43,834 bases of DNA from an uncultured Psychrobacter sp. (GCA_913061175.1 CAJXUF010000004.1:1-43834); one strand, 5' to 3'. Numbered from the stretch's first letter, positions 1-9,120 are shown. Program-made: numbers and translations. The notes: a model not told the origin generated them from the letters alone.

Positions 1-47
1 GAGATAGGAGTCCGTCTCGTGGGCTCGGAGATGTGTATAAGAGACAG
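1..47 (+). other. Nextera i7 sequencing adapter (artefact)
   Basis: The first 47 bases match the Illumina Nextera read-2 adapter: end of the P7 stem (GAGAT), an 8-base index (AGGAGTCC), GTCTCGTGGGCTCGG and the transposon mosaic end AGATGTGTATAAGAGACAG. This is library sequence left in the assembly. Biological sequence begins at 48. Confidence 0.97.
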
Positions 48-842
48 GGTATGAGTGGCTTTAAGGCGCTATTAAGTGGTGCTCATAGTATGGATGAGCA
101 TTTTGCACAGGCGGACTTTGCCGAAAATTTACCCGTATTGCTAGGCTTATTGGCAGTTTGGAACAGTACTTTTTTACAAGTAAATGCGCACACCGTATTG
201 CCGTATGATGGCAGGCTAGGCTATCTACCGAGTTATCTTACCCAGCTAGAGATGGAAAGTAATGGTAAGTCCGTTACTCGGGACGGGGATCATATTGACT
301 ACGATACTTGTCCAATTCTATGGGGTGAGATTGGCTCAAATGCGCAACATGCATTCTATCAGCTGCTACACCAAGGTACGCAGCAGGTCTCCTGTGACTT
401 TATCGCTTGTGTACGTCGCTACGGTGATGAAGCACAAAACTCATCATTGCAACAACAGCACGAGTTGTCTTTAGCAAATTGTTTGGCGCAAAGTCGAGTA
501 TTGGCATTTGGGAATGCTGCTGTGACGGATCTGGCCGATCCACAGACAGTGTCTCATGCGGATAAATATAAGTACTACCATGGGAATCAACCGTCAACCA
601 CATTACTGATTGATGAGTTGACGCCGCATAGCTTAGGAGCATTGATAGCGTTCTACGAGCATAAGGTCTATGTCATGGCCAGTATCTGGGATATCAATCC
701 GTTTGATCAATGGGGCGTCGAGATGGGCAAGCAAATGGCAGACTCGGTACACCATTCTATGCAACACGTGCAGAAAGAATCTCAAAGTCTATTCGATACG
801 TCTACAGAACAATTACTACAGCGCATCAAACAGCTATCTTAG
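48..842 (+). CDS. pgi: glucose-6-phosphate isomerase, C-terminal part (5' truncated)
   Basis: Cytosolic enzyme interconverting glucose 6-phosphate and fructose 6-phosphate; in capsule loci it links glycolysis to sugar-nucleotide synthesis. About 264 residues are present, roughly the C-terminal half of a family protein of about 550. Family blocks are clear: [23 protein letters not shown] (catalytic Glu), [20 protein letters not shown] (catalytic His) and [11 protein letters not shown] (catalytic Lys). The reading frame runs back into the adapter, so an apparent GTG start at 33 is artificial and the true start lies off the contig. The UDP-glucose-dehydrogenase-like gene follows 31 bp downstream, so the two are probably co-transcribed. 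Identification is secure; only the 5' end is unknown. Confidence 0.95.
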   Translation, partial: GMSGFKALLSGAHSMDEHFAQADFAENLPVLLGLLAVWNSTFLQVNAHTVLPYDGRLGYLPSYLTQLEMESNGKSVTRDGDHIDYDTCPILWGEIGSNAQHAFYQLLHQGTQQVSCDFIACVRRYGDEAQNSSLQQQHELSLANCLAQSRVLAFGNAAVTDLADPQTVSHADKYKYYHGNQPSTTLLIDELTPHSLGALIAFYEHKVYVMASIWDINPFDQWGVEMGKQMADSVHHSMQHVQKESQSLFDTSTEQLLQRIKQLS

Positions 843-873
843 TAGTATTGTTACGTCAATAATATAGGAAAGC

Positions 874-2265
874 ATGCTCATGGAGACGGCTTTAGATGGT
901 AGCCATATGAATAAATATCACAATAAATCTGAACCAAACCAATTAACTGATTTAACAGTTTGTGTGCTTATTGGTCACAGCATAGAGGCAATTACCAGCG
1001 CAGTGGTGCTGGCAAGTCTCGGCCAGTGTGTACATCTTTACGCAGACAAGGCGCTACTGACTCAGCAGATACAGCAATATGGTTTTGAGCATCACTTGCA
1101 GGCCCTATGGCAAATGTATGAGCAGCAGCAGGTTATTATCAGTAAGGAGTTACCAGCTAGTGCCGATATGTTAATAACAGGTTATGAAGCAGCTGGTCAT
1201 AACGAAGCTGATACTCAAAGTACGGTGACGCTTTATTGGTTATTTTTAGATAGTGTCAAGCTAGCATGGACAGAAGACAGTTGGATTATCGCGTTTAATC
1301 AAAGCCATCAGCAGGCGCTACCTGTGATTATGAGCGGCATTGAGCAATTAGGCTATGTAGCCGATTTGGCTCAGCGTTTACAACGTGCTTGGGTCTATTA
1401 TGTGCCATTTGTATTCTTACAAGATGGCGATGCGTATAGCTCGATGTTGAACCCTTCGTTATGGCTACTGGGTGAAAAGACAGCAAGTAGTAGCCAGCAC
1501 TTGAATGTGTTGAAGCCTTTAATGCAGCATGCACGCGCTACCCATCATGCTGATATCGCAACGATAGAGTTTGCTCGCAGTAGTATCATGGCGATGCTAG
1601 CAACCAGAGTAAGCTTTATGAATGAAATGTCTCGCTTGGCTGATAGTCAAAATGTCGATATCAGTCAAGTCAGTCGTATCATGGGATTGGATGAGCGGGT
1701 AGGCAGCAGTTATCTAAAAGCAGGGTGGGGCTTCGGTGGTAATACTTTGCCCACTGAGCTGGCTAAATTGCAACAATCAAGCCGCACACACAGTTTGGAT
1801 ATGCCTTTATTACAATCTATCGTGCATATTAATGAAGATCAAAAAGAGCTGATATTCCGTAAATTTTGGCAACATTTTGATGGTTTTATCGATAATAAAA
1901 CAGTCATGATTTGGGGCGGCAGTTATAAATCAGGCTCAGGACGTACTGCTGGCTCAGCTATCCATCCGTTATTAGCATTACTATGGTCTTATAATATTCG
2001 AACTCTGGTTTATAGTGACAAGGCACAGCACGAGCTTGCCGAGTTTTATCAGCAACAGCCATTGCTTGAGCTGATTACTAGTCCCTATCAACAGCTTTGC
2101 GATACCCATGCTATTTTCATCGTTAGTTGGTCACCGCGAGATCAATTGGATATCGCCAAAATCAATCAGCAAGCCATGCCAGTATTTGATGCGCAAAATG
2201 CCCTGACACGCTCGCAAATTAATAGCTTAGTAGGTGACTATATGGGTATTGGTCGAACTAAATAG
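874..2265 (+). CDS. UDP-glucose/GDP-mannose dehydrogenase-like protein, catalytic residues lost
   Basis: 463 residues. The middle is recognisably UDP-glucose 6-dehydrogenase: residues 240-290 (LATRVSFMNEMSRLAD, IMGLDERVGSSYLKAGWGFGG) follow the family's central helix and active-site loop. Key residues differ. The loop GGSCFPKD reads GGNTLPTE, giving Thr291 for the nucleophilic Cys and Glu295 for Asp. By alignment the catalytic Lys is Arg235 and the partner Asn is Met239. The N-terminal Rossmann motif GxGxxG has become IGHSIEA (about 33-39). The frame is intact over 1.4 kb, so this is not simple decay; a non-catalytic or altered role is likely (inference). ATG 874 is preceded by AGGAAAG; ATG 880 is an alternative. 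It lies between pgi and convergent manB, where Acinetobacter capsule loci often carry gne1. Confidence 0.8.
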   Translation: MLMETALDGSHMNKYHNKSEPNQLTDLTVCVLIGHSIEAITSAVVLASLGQCVHLYADKALLTQQIQQYGFEHHLQALWQMYEQQQVIISKELPASADMLITGYEAAGHNEADTQSTVTLYWLFLDSVKLAWTEDSWIIAFNQSHQQALPVIMSGIEQLGYVADLAQRLQRAWVYYVPFVFLQDGDAYSSMLNPSLWLLGEKTASSSQHLNVLKPLMQHARATHHADIATIEFARSSIMAMLATRVSFMNEMSRLADSQNVDISQVSRIMGLDERVGSSYLKAGWGFGGNTLPTELAKLQQSSRTHSLDMPLLQSIVHINEDQKELIFRKFWQHFDGFIDNKTVMIWGGSYKSGSGRTAGSAIHPLLALLWSYNIRTLVYSDKAQHELAEFYQQQPLLELITSPYQQLCDTHAIFIVSWSPRDQLDIAKINQQAMPVFDAQNALTRSQINSLVGDYMGIGRTK

Positions 2266-2292
2266 TTTGGTTTAAGGTTTTCTGTGTATAGA

Positions 2293-2328
2293 AAAAAGGC
2301 TCGCTAATACTCATTAGCGAGCCTTTTT
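2293..2328. terminator. bidirectional rho-independent terminator
   Basis: A 16-bp perfect inverted repeat (2293-2308 and 2313-2328, loop ACTC) whose arms begin with an A run and end with a T run. It therefore works on both strands, between the convergent UGD-like gene and manB. Confidence 0.9.
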
Positions 2329-2367
2329 CGACTGACAATCAGAATGATTTTTACTGGGTTAATGACT

Positions 2368-3855
2368 TTATGCTGGTACGGCACCTTGCGTTGCTAGCCA
2401 TTGCTGTATCTTTTGAGTCTCAGTAGCCAGTAATGGTTGATCGCCGCGACTTTCGATATTCAATCTAATAAGTGGTTCGGTATTCGAGGCACGCAAATTA
2501 AAGCGCCAGTCACCAAAATTCAGACTTAAACCATCAAGTGTTGATTTAGTTGGATTCTGTGAACTAAACTTCTCTTCAATCGCGCTAATAATTGTTGTTG
2601 CATCGTGAGTGGTGAGGTGAAAGTTTAGCTCGCCTGAGCTGGGATAGGCGGCAATATAGCCTGTGACCAATTCTGATAAGGTTTTACCGGTGATAGACAA
2701 CAGCTCAATGGTCAATAACCATGGAATCATACCACTATCGCAATAGAAGAAGTCGCGGAAGTAATGATGCGCAGACATTTCACCGCCATATACAGCACCT
2801 GAGTCACGCATGACTTGCTTTATAAATGAATGTCCAGATTTGCTAATGACAGCTGTACCGTTATGTTCTTCTATCACTGCTTCGGTGTTATAAATTACTC
2901 GTGGATCATAGACGATTGATTCACTCGGATATTTGTTCAAAAATGCTTGAGCGAGCATGCCGACGATGTAGCTACCATCAATAAATTCGCCACGTTCATC
3001 AAATAAGAAGCAGCGATCAAAGTCCCCATCAAAGGCAATGCCAAGATCCGCGTTATTTTCTAAAACGGCTTGCTGGGTAGCCACTCTATTGGCTTCAATC
3101 ATTGGATTGGGGATGCCATTAGGGAAGCTACCATCTGGTGTATTATGCAATTTAATCACTTCAATCGGTGCATCTACTTGTGCTAATTTATCAACTAATA
3201 AATTGACCACAGGACCTGCACTACCATTGCCTGAATTAACGACCAGTTTAAGTGCTTTTAGTTTATCAGTATCGATAAAAGTCATAACATGATCGATGTA
3301 CGCGCTTTTATCCGTCAATAACTGCAATTTACCTGATTGATTGTCAGTCGTGAATTGCCCAGATTCTGCCAGTGCTTGAATCTCTGCCAACCCATCATCG
3401 GCACTGATTGGTTTTGAATGCTCTTTAACCAATTTTAGGCCATTATAGTTGATGGGATTATGACTGGCAGTAACCTCAATACCACCTAACGCCTGATAGT
3501 GACTGGTAGCAAAATATACTTCTTCAGTACCACTCATACCCAAGTCAATCACATCAACGCCTGCATCCATCATACCTGTGATAGCTGCTTGCTTTAACTG
3601 CTCACTAGAGTGGCGAATATCACTACCAATAACGATAGCAGGTTTTAGAGTTGCCATATCATCGACTTGGGTTTGAGCCGCTGCCTGATAACGCTGATAT
3701 AGAATCTGTGCGAACGCGCGCCCGATACGGTAGGAAATCTCTTCATCGAGATTGACCCCAAGCTCACCCCGAATGTCATAGGCTTTGAATGAGCTGATAG
3801 TAATAGGGTCGAATGTCGCAGCTGGTTGATAGTTGGTGGTCGCAGAAGTGGGCAT
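2368..3855 (-). CDS. manB: phosphomannomutase/phosphoglucomutase (ManB/CpsG type)
   Basis: Interconverts hexose 6- and 1-phosphates, feeding GDP-mannose and UDP-glucose synthesis for capsule and LPS. 495 residues with all four alpha-D-phosphohexomutase motifs: the phosphoserine loop TASHNP (Ser131), the metal loop DGDFDR (276-281), the sugar-binding GEMSAHH (358-364) and the phosphate-binding RASNTEPLIR near the C-terminus. GEMSAHHYFRDFFYCDSG is the enterobacterial CpsG/ManB pattern rather than that of Pseudomonas AlgC. The open frame extends 39 codons upstream, but I chose the ATG at 3855 because it gives the family N-terminus and follows AGAGGA, about 11 nt away (a long spacing). It converges with pgi/UGD-like and diverges from mazG. 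In Acinetobacter the equivalent gene at this end of the K locus is called pgm. Confidence 0.92.
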   Translation of the reverse strand: MPTSATTNYQPAATFDPITISSFKAYDIRGELGVNLDEEISYRIGRAFAQILYQRYQAAAQTQVDDMATLKPAIVIGSDIRHSSEQLKQAAITGMMDAGVDVIDLGMSGTEEVYFATSHYQALGGIEVTASHNPINYNGLKLVKEHSKPISADDGLAEIQALAESGQFTTDNQSGKLQLLTDKSAYIDHVMTFIDTDKLKALKLVVNSGNGSAGPVVNLLVDKLAQVDAPIEVIKLHNTPDGSFPNGIPNPMIEANRVATQQAVLENNADLGIAFDGDFDRCFLFDERGEFIDGSYIVGMLAQAFLNKYPSESIVYDPRVIYNTEAVIEEHNGTAVISKSGHSFIKQVMRDSGAVYGGEMSAHHYFRDFFYCDSGMIPWLLTIELLSITGKTLSELVTGYIAAYPSSGELNFHLTTHDATTIISAIEEKFSSQNPTKSTLDGLSLNFGDWRFNLRASNTEPLIRLNIESRGDQPLLATETQKIQQWLATQGAVPA

Positions 3856-3993
3856 AATGATAAAATTCCTCTCGCATGAGCAGTGGTAAAATGAAGTCGT
3901 CAGTAGCACAATTATAAGCCAAGCTGTGTTCAATGATACACTAACTATTAGACGAATCAGCAAACAACACATAAAACGATAAGAGCCATCCTT

Positions 3994-4860
3994 ATGAGTA
4001 TTTCAGACAATAAAATTACCGTGCCCAAGCCCGTGCAAGGAACTCCAGACGCTACTGGCCAGCTTGATGATTTGTTAGCGTTGATGGCACGACTAAGGGC
4101 AGACTGTCCGTGGGACAAAAAGCAAACCAACCATAGCCTTATTCCGTATGCCATCGAAGAGGCTTACGAGCTAGGCGAAGCGGTACAAAGCGAAGATGAT
4201 GAAGACATCAAAGGTGAGCTTGGCGATGTGCTGCTGCAAGTGGTGTTTCATTGTCAGATGTATGCGGAACAAGGGCGCTTTGATATGAGTGATGTTATCA
4301 GTACTTTGCAAGAGAAGCTGGTTCGCCGTCATCCACATGTGTTTGAAGCCGAAACGCTCAAAGACGATGCGGCAGTAAAAGTACGCTGGGATGAGATTAA
4401 GCTCGAGGAGCAGCAGGCACGCGAAGTACGTGGTAAATCAAAACGACGCTTAGACCAAGTCAAAGCAGGCAGTGCCTTGATGCAGGCGCAAGATGTACAA
4501 AAGCAAGCGTCAAAGTTAGGTTTTGATTGGGAAGGCATTGCAGGTGCCGTAGATAAGCTAGACGAAGAGATTGCTGAGCTAAAACATGAGCTAACAGATA
4601 AGTCTACAGCTGAGGTTAAAGCTAACATCAGAGAGGTCGAAAAAGAATTAGGCGACTGTATGTTTGCGCTAGTCAATGTCGCACGCAAATTAAATTTGGA
4701 TGCAGAAGCGGCTACCTTAACCTGCGTGCACAAGTTTAAATCTCGCTTTGGTTATATTGAGGAGCAGCTAGAACTCGCTGGCAAGCAGTTAGAGGACAGT
4801 GACTTAACTGAAATGGATGCACTGTGGGAAGCGGCGAAACAGCATGAACGCTCATCGTAA
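3994..4860 (+). CDS. mazG: nucleoside triphosphate pyrophosphohydrolase MazG
   Basis: Cytosolic house-cleaning enzyme hydrolysing NTPs and dNTPs to monophosphates and pyrophosphate. 288 residues, the usual size for the two-domain enterobacterial form. The first MazG domain carries LRADCPWDKKQTNHSLIPY followed by the metal-binding helices EEAYELGEAV and GELGDVLLQVVFH. A second repeat follows, with IAGAVDKLDEEIAELKHE and EKELGDCMFALVNVARKL. The ATG at 3994 has only a weak ribosome-binding site. The gene diverges from manB across 138 bp, and its last 17 bp overlap the comEA start, which suggests translational coupling. Confidence 0.93.
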   Translation: MSISDNKITVPKPVQGTPDATGQLDDLLALMARLRADCPWDKKQTNHSLIPYAIEEAYELGEAVQSEDDEDIKGELGDVLLQVVFHCQMYAEQGRFDMSDVISTLQEKLVRRHPHVFEAETLKDDAAVKVRWDEIKLEEQQAREVRGKSKRRLDQVKAGSALMQAQDVQKQASKLGFDWEGIAGAVDKLDEEIAELKHELTDKSTAEVKANIREVEKELGDCMFALVNVARKLNLDAEAATLTCVHKFKSRFGYIEEQLELAGKQLEDSDLTEMDALWEAAKQHERSS

Positions 4861-5218
4861 ATTTTCACTTGTCAGCTTACTGACGACCACAGTTTTTAGT
4901 CTCCTATTGTCTGTGGTCGCACTCAATAACGCCAATGCAGATCCTTGTTTTGACGACCCTAAACGTGCCTATGAGTATTTAATCGCAAAAGAAAAAGCTA
5001 TCACACAAGCGCGTGAGCAGAAAGTCATCAATATCAATCGAGCCAATGAAGGAGAGCTGGTTTCGTTAGATGGTATCGGCAGCAGTAAAGCGCAGGCAAT
5101 AATTTTATATCGTGATATGTTTGGCGATTTTAAGACAGTGGATGAGCTGGCAAAGGTGAAAGGCATTGGCGCAAAAACGGTCGAGAAAAACCAAAGACGT
5201 TTAAGCGTGCGCGATTAA
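4844..5218 (+). CDS. comEA: ComEA-like secreted helix-hairpin-helix DNA-binding protein
   Basis: Periplasmic DNA receptor of the natural-transformation machinery, which binds and ratchets incoming double-stranded DNA. 124 residues: a short basic start (MNAHRKF), a hydrophobic stretch ending NANA before DPCFDD (Sec signal peptide, probable cleavage near residue 26), a linker, then a ComEA-type HhH module beginning ININRANEGELVSLDGIG and ending VDELAKVKGIGAKTVEKN. I chose ATG 4844, inside the end of mazG, because the frame upstream of it encodes no sensible signal sequence. The protein lacks the membrane anchor of Gram-positive ComEA, as is usual in Gram-negatives. A role in competence is inferred from the family. 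Confidence 0.85.
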   Translation: MNAHRKFSLVSLLTTTVFSLLLSVVALNNANADPCFDDPKRAYEYLIAKEKAITQAREQKVININRANEGELVSLDGIGSSKAQAIILYRDMFGDFKTVDELAKVKGIGAKTVEKNQRRLSVRD

Positions 5219-5384
5219 TGAGGGTGTTTTGCATTAATTAACCCCAATATTGACAAAATAGCATGTAAGTAAATGTCATAACACCCCCAGTAGGTCCAAA
5301 ATTTGTTAAACTAGCGGGTACATCCGCCTGATAAACGCTGTGTTATTCAGGGGTAGTTAAAGAATACCGGCGAGGAGTAGATGC

Positions 5385-7604
5385 ATGGCCGAGCGTGCCG
5401 CCAAGCAGTTAGAACTGAACAAATCTGAATTACCCAATTCCATTACTGAAGTGATTGCCACATTGACCCGTGCTGGGTTTGATGCGTATATCGTTGGTGG
5501 TGGTGTGCGCGATACTTTATTAGGTCTGCGCCCGAAAGACTTTGATGCCGTCACCGATGCCAAGCCGCATGAGATTAAAGATGTCTTTGGTAAGCGCTGC
5601 CGCATTATCGGTCGCCGCTTCCAGTTAGCACATGTGTATTCAGGTCGCGAGTTGATTGAAGTTGCTACTTTCCGTGGTCCACCAACCAGTGATGCTAATA
5701 CCAATCAAGACGGTATGATTCTACGCGACAATGTTTGGGGCGATATTCAACAAGATTTCTCCCGTCGCGATTTCTCTATTAATGCGCTTTATTATCAACC
5801 GCTCAAAGGCATCGTCCATGATTTCTGCGGCGCGCTTGATGATATTGATAACAGAATCATTCGTCTATTGGGCAATGCGCCAGTACGTATTGAAGAAGAT
5901 CCTGTGCGCTTGTTACGTGCCTTACGTTTCAAAGCCAAGTTGGGTTTTGAGTTTGATGAAGCATTATCTCAGCAGTTTAACGACGGAAACTGGGCGCTGC
6001 TTGAGCAAATATCACCGCATCGTCTCTATGATGAAACGCAAAAGATGTTTACCGGTGGCTATCTAGTACCCCTATTGCCATTATTGTTTGAATCAGGTGC
6101 GATTGATAGTCTCATTATCTATCCACCGTCTGAGCCAAGTGCTTTAGTCAATCAGGTAGCTATCAATACCGATAAGCGTATTGCGGCAGGCAAGAGTATC
6201 AACCCTGCGTTCTTCTATGCTGCCTTACTGTGGGAAAATTACCTGCATCAATTGGCAAAAGCCAAGAAGCGCAATATGCCGTTTGCCGAAGCGCAAATGC
6301 ATGCGGCTGGCAAAGTCATCGACCGTCAGCGTATCAAAACCGCTATTCCGAAATTTGCTGAGCAATTTATCCGTGATATCTGGATATTGCAGCCAAAACT
6401 TGCAGCCCCGCGTAGCAAACAGATCGTTCAGCTATCTGAGCATCCACGTTTCCGTGCGGGCTTTGACTTTTTGTTATTGCGTGAGCAATGTGGCGACGCT
6501 GAGCATCCGCTATCAGAGTCAACCAACGATATGGGTGACTGGTGGCAGACGTATCAAACCTTATCTGAACAAGAGCAGCAGCAGGCGATTGATGAATTTG
6601 ACGAAAACATTCGCCGAGGGTCTTATAAAAAAGGGCAACGTGGTCGCGGACGTAATCGTCAAGAATCAAAAACACAGACTACTGATAACGCAACACCTAA
6701 TCAGAACAGTACAAAGCAAAATAAAGCCGATGACCGTGCTGAAAAAGGTAGAAATAATCAAACAATGGTAAATGATTCGTCAAATATTCCAGCCCGTCGC
6801 CGCCGCGCTGCAAGTCAATCTAAAGCTGGTCGCACTGACAGTGGTATACATAACGTGCAGCAAGTAGAGCAAGACAATAACGAGCTTGCTCAGTTGCAGC
6901 AGTTGTCTCTTGCCAATAACAAGCAATCGGCAAGTCAACAGGCAAAGCCTAAGCCATTATTTGTTATCGAGCACGAGAACGTAGTGCCACCATTGCAGAA
7001 GCAACTGTCAGCTGATGATACATTGAAGCGCAGCAAAGCACCTGTACGAAAGTCACCATCAACCAATCAAGATGCACCAAAGCAAGCGGTTAAGTCTGAA
7101 CGCTCAAATAACGTTCAGCCGTCTAATACTAACCAACCAGAAGCTCAAGCGTCAGCTAGACCAACTCGCTCGATCGCAAGATCACCTGCGTTAGTTAGTA
7201 TGAATAACGAGCCGATCCCGCATAAGCGTCGCCGTCGTCAACCTACTGTAGATAGTGCGAGCCACATCGAAGTACAAGGCAATAGCGATGTGAAGGGCAG
7301 TAATGGCAAAGCACAGCCAGCAGCGAAGTATGTGAAAAAAGCGCCTAAACCTGCAGTTGAATCGACTGATAAAAGCGATACTAAAAGTGTAAAGGAAGTA
7401 GCTAGCAAGGCAGTAGATAGCAAAGACGCTACAAAAACCGCTGCACCTGCGAGAGCCAAGAAATCGGTGAAAGCAACTACTACAAAGGCTACTAAAGCGA
7501 AGCAAGATACGAGCGATCAGATACCTGCTATAAAAGTAACTGATAACAAAGGCCCTGTACCATCGAAGCGCCGCCGCCGTCAGCCTAGTACTGAAAGCGC
7601 ATAA
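5385..7604 (+). CDS. pcnB: poly(A) polymerase I with a very long basic C-terminal tail
   Basis: Adds 3' poly(A) tails that mark RNAs for decay. Residues 1-400 are a normal bacterial PAP I: nucleotidyltransferase motif GGGVRD (38-43), catalytic Asp pair in DFD (52-54), GRRFQLAHV, and the RNA-binding signature EEDPVRLLRALRFKAKLGF (about 171-189). From about 405 a low-complexity Lys/Arg/Gln/Ala-rich extension of some 330 residues begins with RRGSYKKGQRGRGRNRQ. The motif RRRR occurs at 471-474, 615-618 and 729-732, the last two as KRRRRQP followed by a Ser/Thr/Glu-rich segment. The E. coli protein is about 465 residues with a short basic tail. ATG 5385 is preceded by AGGAG seven bases away. folK starts one base after the stop. 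Confidence 0.93.
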   Translation: MAERAAKQLELNKSELPNSITEVIATLTRAGFDAYIVGGGVRDTLLGLRPKDFDAVTDAKPHEIKDVFGKRCRIIGRRFQLAHVYSGRELIEVATFRGPPTSDANTNQDGMILRDNVWGDIQQDFSRRDFSINALYYQPLKGIVHDFCGALDDIDNRIIRLLGNAPVRIEEDPVRLLRALRFKAKLGFEFDEALSQQFNDGNWALLEQISPHRLYDETQKMFTGGYLVPLLPLLFESGAIDSLIIYPPSEPSALVNQVAINTDKRIAAGKSINPAFFYAALLWENYLHQLAKAKKRNMPFAEAQMHAAGKVIDRQRIKTAIPKFAEQFIRDIWILQPKLAAPRSKQIVQLSEHPRFRAGFDFLLLREQCGDAEHPLSESTNDMGDWWQTYQTLSEQEQQQAIDEFDENIRRGSYKKGQRGRGRNRQESKTQTTDNATPNQNSTKQNKADDRAEKGRNNQTMVNDSSNIPARRRRAASQSKAGRTDSGIHNVQQVEQDNNELAQLQQLSLANNKQSASQQAKPKPLFVIEHENVVPPLQKQLSADDTLKRSKAPVRKSPSTNQDAPKQAVKSERSNNVQPSNTNQPEAQASARPTRSIARSPALVSMNNEPIPHKRRRRQPTVDSASHIEVQGNSDVKGSNGKAQPAAKYVKKAPKPAVESTDKSDTKSVKEVASKAVDSKDATKTAAPARAKKSVKATTTKATKAKQDTSDQIPAIKVTDNKGPVPSKRRRRQPSTESA

Positions 7605-7605
7605 T

Positions 7606-8127
7606 ATGAATAACAGTACAGATAATAGTAACTGGGTTACCTGTTATGTGGGCTTGGGTAGCAACCTCGCTAATGAGCTAGGTTCGCCTGCCGATCATTT
7701 GCAGCAGGCACTTGCAGTAATGCGAGCACATGAGCAGGTACGTGAAGTAAGTGTCTCTTCTTTTTATGCTTCAGCACCGATGGGTCCGCAAGATCAGCCA
7801 GATTTTGTTAATGCAGTAGCTGGTTTTGAAACGACACTTACCCCTTATGAGCTGCTTGCTTTTTGTCAGCAGTTAGAGAGCATGGCCAAGCGGGCACGTT
7901 TGCGTCGTTGGGGTGAACGTAGTCTAGATGTTGATATTTTGCTATATGGCGAGACGCAGATTACTGATCCAACACTGACAATACCGCATGCTGGCTTAGG
8001 TGAGCGCAATTTTGTCTTAATACCACTGCGAGAGTTGGCACCAAACTTAACCATCGCAGGTAAGTCTATAGGTGACTATTCCCAAAGTCGCGATTGGACA
8101 GGTTTAACATTATTATCAAGCGATTGA
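7606..8127 (+). CDS. folK: 6-hydroxymethyl-7,8-dihydropterin pyrophosphokinase
   Basis: Transfers pyrophosphate from ATP to 6-hydroxymethyl-dihydropterin in folate synthesis. 173 residues with the full HPPK pattern: YVGLGSNL at the N-terminus, SSFYASAPMGPQDQPDFVNAV, then RWGERSLDVDILLYG carrying the Mg-binding Asp pair, and IPHAGLGERNFVLIPLRELAP. The start is one base after the pcnB stop, so translation is almost certainly coupled. The pcnB-folK-panB-panC order is a known proteobacterial arrangement, although panB here is separated by 126 bp. Confidence 0.95.
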   Translation: MNNSTDNSNWVTCYVGLGSNLANELGSPADHLQQALAVMRAHEQVREVSVSSFYASAPMGPQDQPDFVNAVAGFETTLTPYELLAFCQQLESMAKRARLRRWGERSLDVDILLYGETQITDPTLTIPHAGLGERNFVLIPLRELAPNLTIAGKSIGDYSQSRDWTGLTLLSSD

Positions 8128-8253
8128 TTATAAGTAATTGATGCTAAGTGATAGACATTAAATGTTTGAAAGATTCGTCTAACGTATTTCAAGCATAGCT
8201 CTTATAGTAGCAATATTGATAATCAAAGGCATTGCAGATTAATTGAGGGTCAT

Positions 8254-9054
8254 ATGACGACATTATCTACTCTAAATAAGTTTAAAAAAGACGGTACCAA
8301 GTTCACTTGCTTGACCTGTTATGACTCGATGTTTGCACGAATGATGGAAAAAGCCGAAATTGACACGATTCTAATTGGGGATAGCTTGGGCATGGTTGTA
8401 CAAGGCCATGACTCGACACTACCTGTAACAGTCAATGATATGGCTTATCACACTGCCAATATTGCTCGTAGTAATAAACACGCGTTGATATTAGCTGATC
8501 TACCGTTTATGAGTTATGTGACATTGCCGGAAGCCGTCGCTAATAGTCGCACGCTAATGCAAGCAGGGGCGCATGTGATAAAAATCGAAGGTGGTAGCGA
8601 GCTGTGTGAACTGGTAACGACCTTAGCGCAAGCAGGTACACCAACTTGTGTACATCTTGGTTTGACTCCGCAATCAGTCAACGTGTTTGGTGGCTATAAA
8701 ATTCAAGGTCGCGGTGATGAAGCGGCTGATAAACTGCTTGCCGATGCTAAGGCAGTCGTTGACGCTGGCGCTGCACTGCTAGTATTAGAATGTGTTCCAG
8801 CTGCGCTTGCAAAAGCCGTTACTGAAGCTGTCGCTGTACCAGTCATCGGCATCGGTGCAGGCGCAGATACCGACGGTCAAGTACTGGTGATGCATGACAT
8901 GCTAGGTATGGCACATGGCCGAGTGCCACGTTTTGTCCATGACTTTTTAACGGATGAGCGTAATAGCGCACACAGTATCGAAGGTGCTTTTGCGCTCTAT
9001 CAGCAGTCAGTACGCGAAGGTAGTTTCCCGACTGAGCAGCACCAATTTAGCTGA
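8254..9054 (+). CDS. panB: 3-methyl-2-oxobutanoate hydroxymethyltransferase
   Basis: First committed step of pantothenate synthesis: transfers a hydroxymethyl group from methylene-tetrahydrofolate to alpha-ketoisovalerate. 266 residues, the normal length. Motifs include LTCYDSMFARMMEKA, the metal site in LIGDSLGMVVQGHDSTLPVT, IKIEGG, HLGLTPQSVNVFGGYKIQGR and PVIGIGAGADTDGQVLVMHDMLG. A GAGGGT ribosome-binding site precedes the ATG. It lies directly upstream of panC, and its one-carbon donor is a product of the pathway served by folK. Confidence 0.96.
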   Translation: MTTLSTLNKFKKDGTKFTCLTCYDSMFARMMEKAEIDTILIGDSLGMVVQGHDSTLPVTVNDMAYHTANIARSNKHALILADLPFMSYVTLPEAVANSRTLMQAGAHVIKIEGGSELCELVTTLAQAGTPTCVHLGLTPQSVNVFGGYKIQGRGDEAADKLLADAKAVVDAGAALLVLECVPAALAKAVTEAVAVPVIGIGAGADTDGQVLVMHDMLGMAHGRVPRFVHDFLTDERNSAHSIEGAFALYQQSVREGSFPTEQHQFS

Positions 9055-9120
9055 TTTTGAAGTTGTTAAAGTTATTTAAGCTATTGAACAACAGAACGTT
9101 TGAATAGAAGAAAAGTAATC

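Noticed and set aside
33-842. GTG start for the pgi frame at 33
   Set aside because: Codons 33-47 lie in the sequencing adapter; the frame simply runs into it. The gene is a 5' truncation.
3856-3972. N-terminal extension of manB of 39 residues
   Set aside because: It is hydrophobic and Cys-rich, unlike any phosphohexomutase N-terminus, and ATG 3855 fits the family start.
5250-5255. TTGACA as a -35 element for pcnB
   Set aside because: The hexamer is perfect, but no acceptable -10 lies 16-18 bp downstream. A TGT-TAAACT at about 5304-5312 is equally weak, so no promoter was called.
7191-7505. Minus-strand frames with Leu/Ala-rich, membrane-like products opposite the pcnB tail
   Set aside because: They are created by the repetitive Lys/Arg/Ala codons of the PcnB tail and have no ribosome-binding site or family match.
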